64,000 nucleotides of DNA from Phosphoribacter sp037046615 (GTDB lineage: Bacteria; Actinomycetota; Actinomycetes; Actinomycetales; Dermatophilaceae). Positions 63,302 through 64,000 of the stretch are shown here, one piece after another. How positions within the stretch are numbered: position 1 is the stretch's first letter; each line of letters starts with the position of its first letter. The notes beneath the pieces are model-generated. The model ran no database searches. It was not told the DNA's origin and saw nothing but the letters and a program-made list of their open reading frames with translations. Position numbers and translations under genes: made by a program. The DNA lies in assembly GCA_037046615.1 (NCBI GenBank), contig JBAOHD010000008.1, positions 248,001-312,000 of the forward strand, in the 5' to 3' direction.

Positions 63302-64000
63302 TTAGGTCCCCAGGACGTCGGCGAGGTCGTATGCCGGCGCGCGCTCCCCTTGCTCAAGCAGGCACGACTGGGGGGCGCGGTCCGGGCGCCACCGACGGAA
63401 AGTCACGGCGTGCCGGAAACGATGTCCCTCCATGTGGTCGAAGGCCACCTCGACAACGCGCTCGGGTCGCACCTGGACGAAGGACGTGTCCTTGTTGGCC
63501 GAGAAGCGCGACCGATCGGTGCTCGCGTGAGGCACCATCCCGTCCGAGTCGAGGACGACCAGGGGTGCAAACTCCTCGATGAGCTGGCGTCGGTGTGCCG
63601 CAGTGAAGGCCGCGATGCCGCCGACCGGGATGAGCCTCCCGTCGCCGTCGTAGAGGCCGAGGAGGAGGGACCCGACGCCTTGCCCGGACGTGTGGATCCG
63701 ATAACCGAAGACGACGGCGTCGGCGGTGCGCTTGTGCTTCACCTTGAGCATCGTGCGTTTGCCGGGCGTATAGGGGGTGCCCAGTCCCTTGGCCATGACC
63801 CCGTCGAGCCCGGCCCCTTCGAAATCATCGAACCATCGCGCGGCGAGATCGGGGTCGGTGGTCAGCCGGGTGACATGGATCGGGTCCCCGGCCTCCAGAT
63901 GGGCCAGCGCACCCTCAAGGGCAGCCCGACGGTCGCGGAAAGGCTGGTCCATGAGGGAAGTGTCCTCAAGAGCAAGCAGGTCGAAGCACACGAGTTCTGC
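63302..64000 (-). CDS. ligC: ATP-dependent DNA ligase (LigC-like), 5' part beyond window
   Basis: The frame is open to the window edge, so only the C-terminal 232 or so residues are seen. AELVCFDLLALED, then DGVMAKGLGTPYTPGKR (motif IV region) and LKVKHKRTADAVVFGYR (motif V) belong to the nucleotidyltransferase domain; GSLLLGLYDGDGRLIPVGGIAAF and the end with VVEVAFDHMEGHRFRHAVTFRRWRPDR form the OB domain. The KxDG lysine lies outside the window. Convergent with the PolD gene; both probably serve end joining or excision repair. Confidence 0.9.
   Translation of the reverse strand, partial: AELVCFDLLALEDTSLMDQPFRDRRAALEGALAHLEAGDPIHVTRLTTDPDLAARWFDDFEGAGLDGVMAKGLGTPYTPGKRTMLKVKHKRTADAVVFGYRIHTSGQGVGSLLLGLYDGDGRLIPVGGIAAFTAAHRRQLIEEFAPLVVLDSDGMVPHASTDRSRFSANKDTSFVQVRPERVVEVAFDHMEGHRFRHAVTFRRWRPDRAPQSCLLEQGERAPAYDLADVLGT

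Overview
The window is 64 kb of a high-GC actinobacterial chromosome. GTG and TTG starts, 1-4 bp gene overlaps, WhiB-free core housekeeping loci and many actinobacteria-only DUF families (DUF3040, DUF3710, DUF3159, DUF4193, DUF5998, DUF6504, DUF3000, SepH) point to Micrococcales; the protein flavour and an extreme excess of the octamer GTATGCCG suggest an Intrasporangiaceae/Dermatophilaceae-type genome (inference, not proven). It looks like ordinary chromosomal backbone: no phage, insertion sequence, CRISPR array, tRNA or rRNA was found. Two stretches keep the gene order I know from Mycobacterium tuberculosis: aroG-pknL-Rv2175c-idsA2-metF (1-7.7 kb) and suhB-Rv2699c-dut-Rv2696c-Rv2694c-Rv2693c-ceoC/ceoB-Rv2690c-Rv2689c ... 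dxs-rnaseD (37.6-59.6 kb).

Region by region: 0-7.7 kb holds aromatic amino acid entry (class II DAHP synthase), threonine aldolase, a PASTA Ser/Thr kinase of the PknL locus with its DNA-binding neighbour, a prenyl diphosphate synthase and MetF. 7.8-10.6 kb holds membrane proteins of unknown role and a YbaK deacylase. 10.66-18.6 kb is a likely SOS mutagenesis cassette: a promoter with a near-perfect LexA box, then DUF6504, a SAV_6107-type HEPN protein, a long DnaE-type error-prone polymerase, a methyltransferase, DinB and DUF3040. 19.7-30.3 kb has the second type II topoisomerase (parE and parC, far apart and on opposite strands) surrounding an alpha-glucoside-type ABC importer with a LacI repressor, a LacI-type operator and two long perfect stem-loops.

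30.4-37.4 kb has a nitroreductase, a GNAT/acyl-CoA synthetase fusion (Pat type), and then three genes (DUF5998, an alkaline-phosphatase-family gene and sepH) that each carry one apparent single-base +1 frameshift within 3 kb, with an intact thymidine kinase in between. 37.6-41.6 kb is a tightly overlapped operon including dUTPase and four uncharacterised families. 41.6-46.4 kb pairs two TrkA-type RCK proteins with a divergent KimA-like potassium importer and a TrmA-family RNA methyltransferase. Aconitase (46.5 kb) has a perfect 18-bp palindrome at its promoter. Dxs with a hydrolase follows, then an XRE-HTH/MurA fusion with its own candidate operator, a fatty-acid oxidation pair (fadA-fadB), RNase D with DUF3000, a second EamA transporter, a DUF4349 lipoprotein, MsrB, and at the right edge an NHEJ-type PolD/LigC pair.

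The most unusual whole-window signal is GTATGCCG/CGGCATAC, which I count at about 75 sites, on both strands, in all reading frames and also in intergenic DNA and in a terminator; it forces codons (ATA, TAT) that are otherwise rare here.
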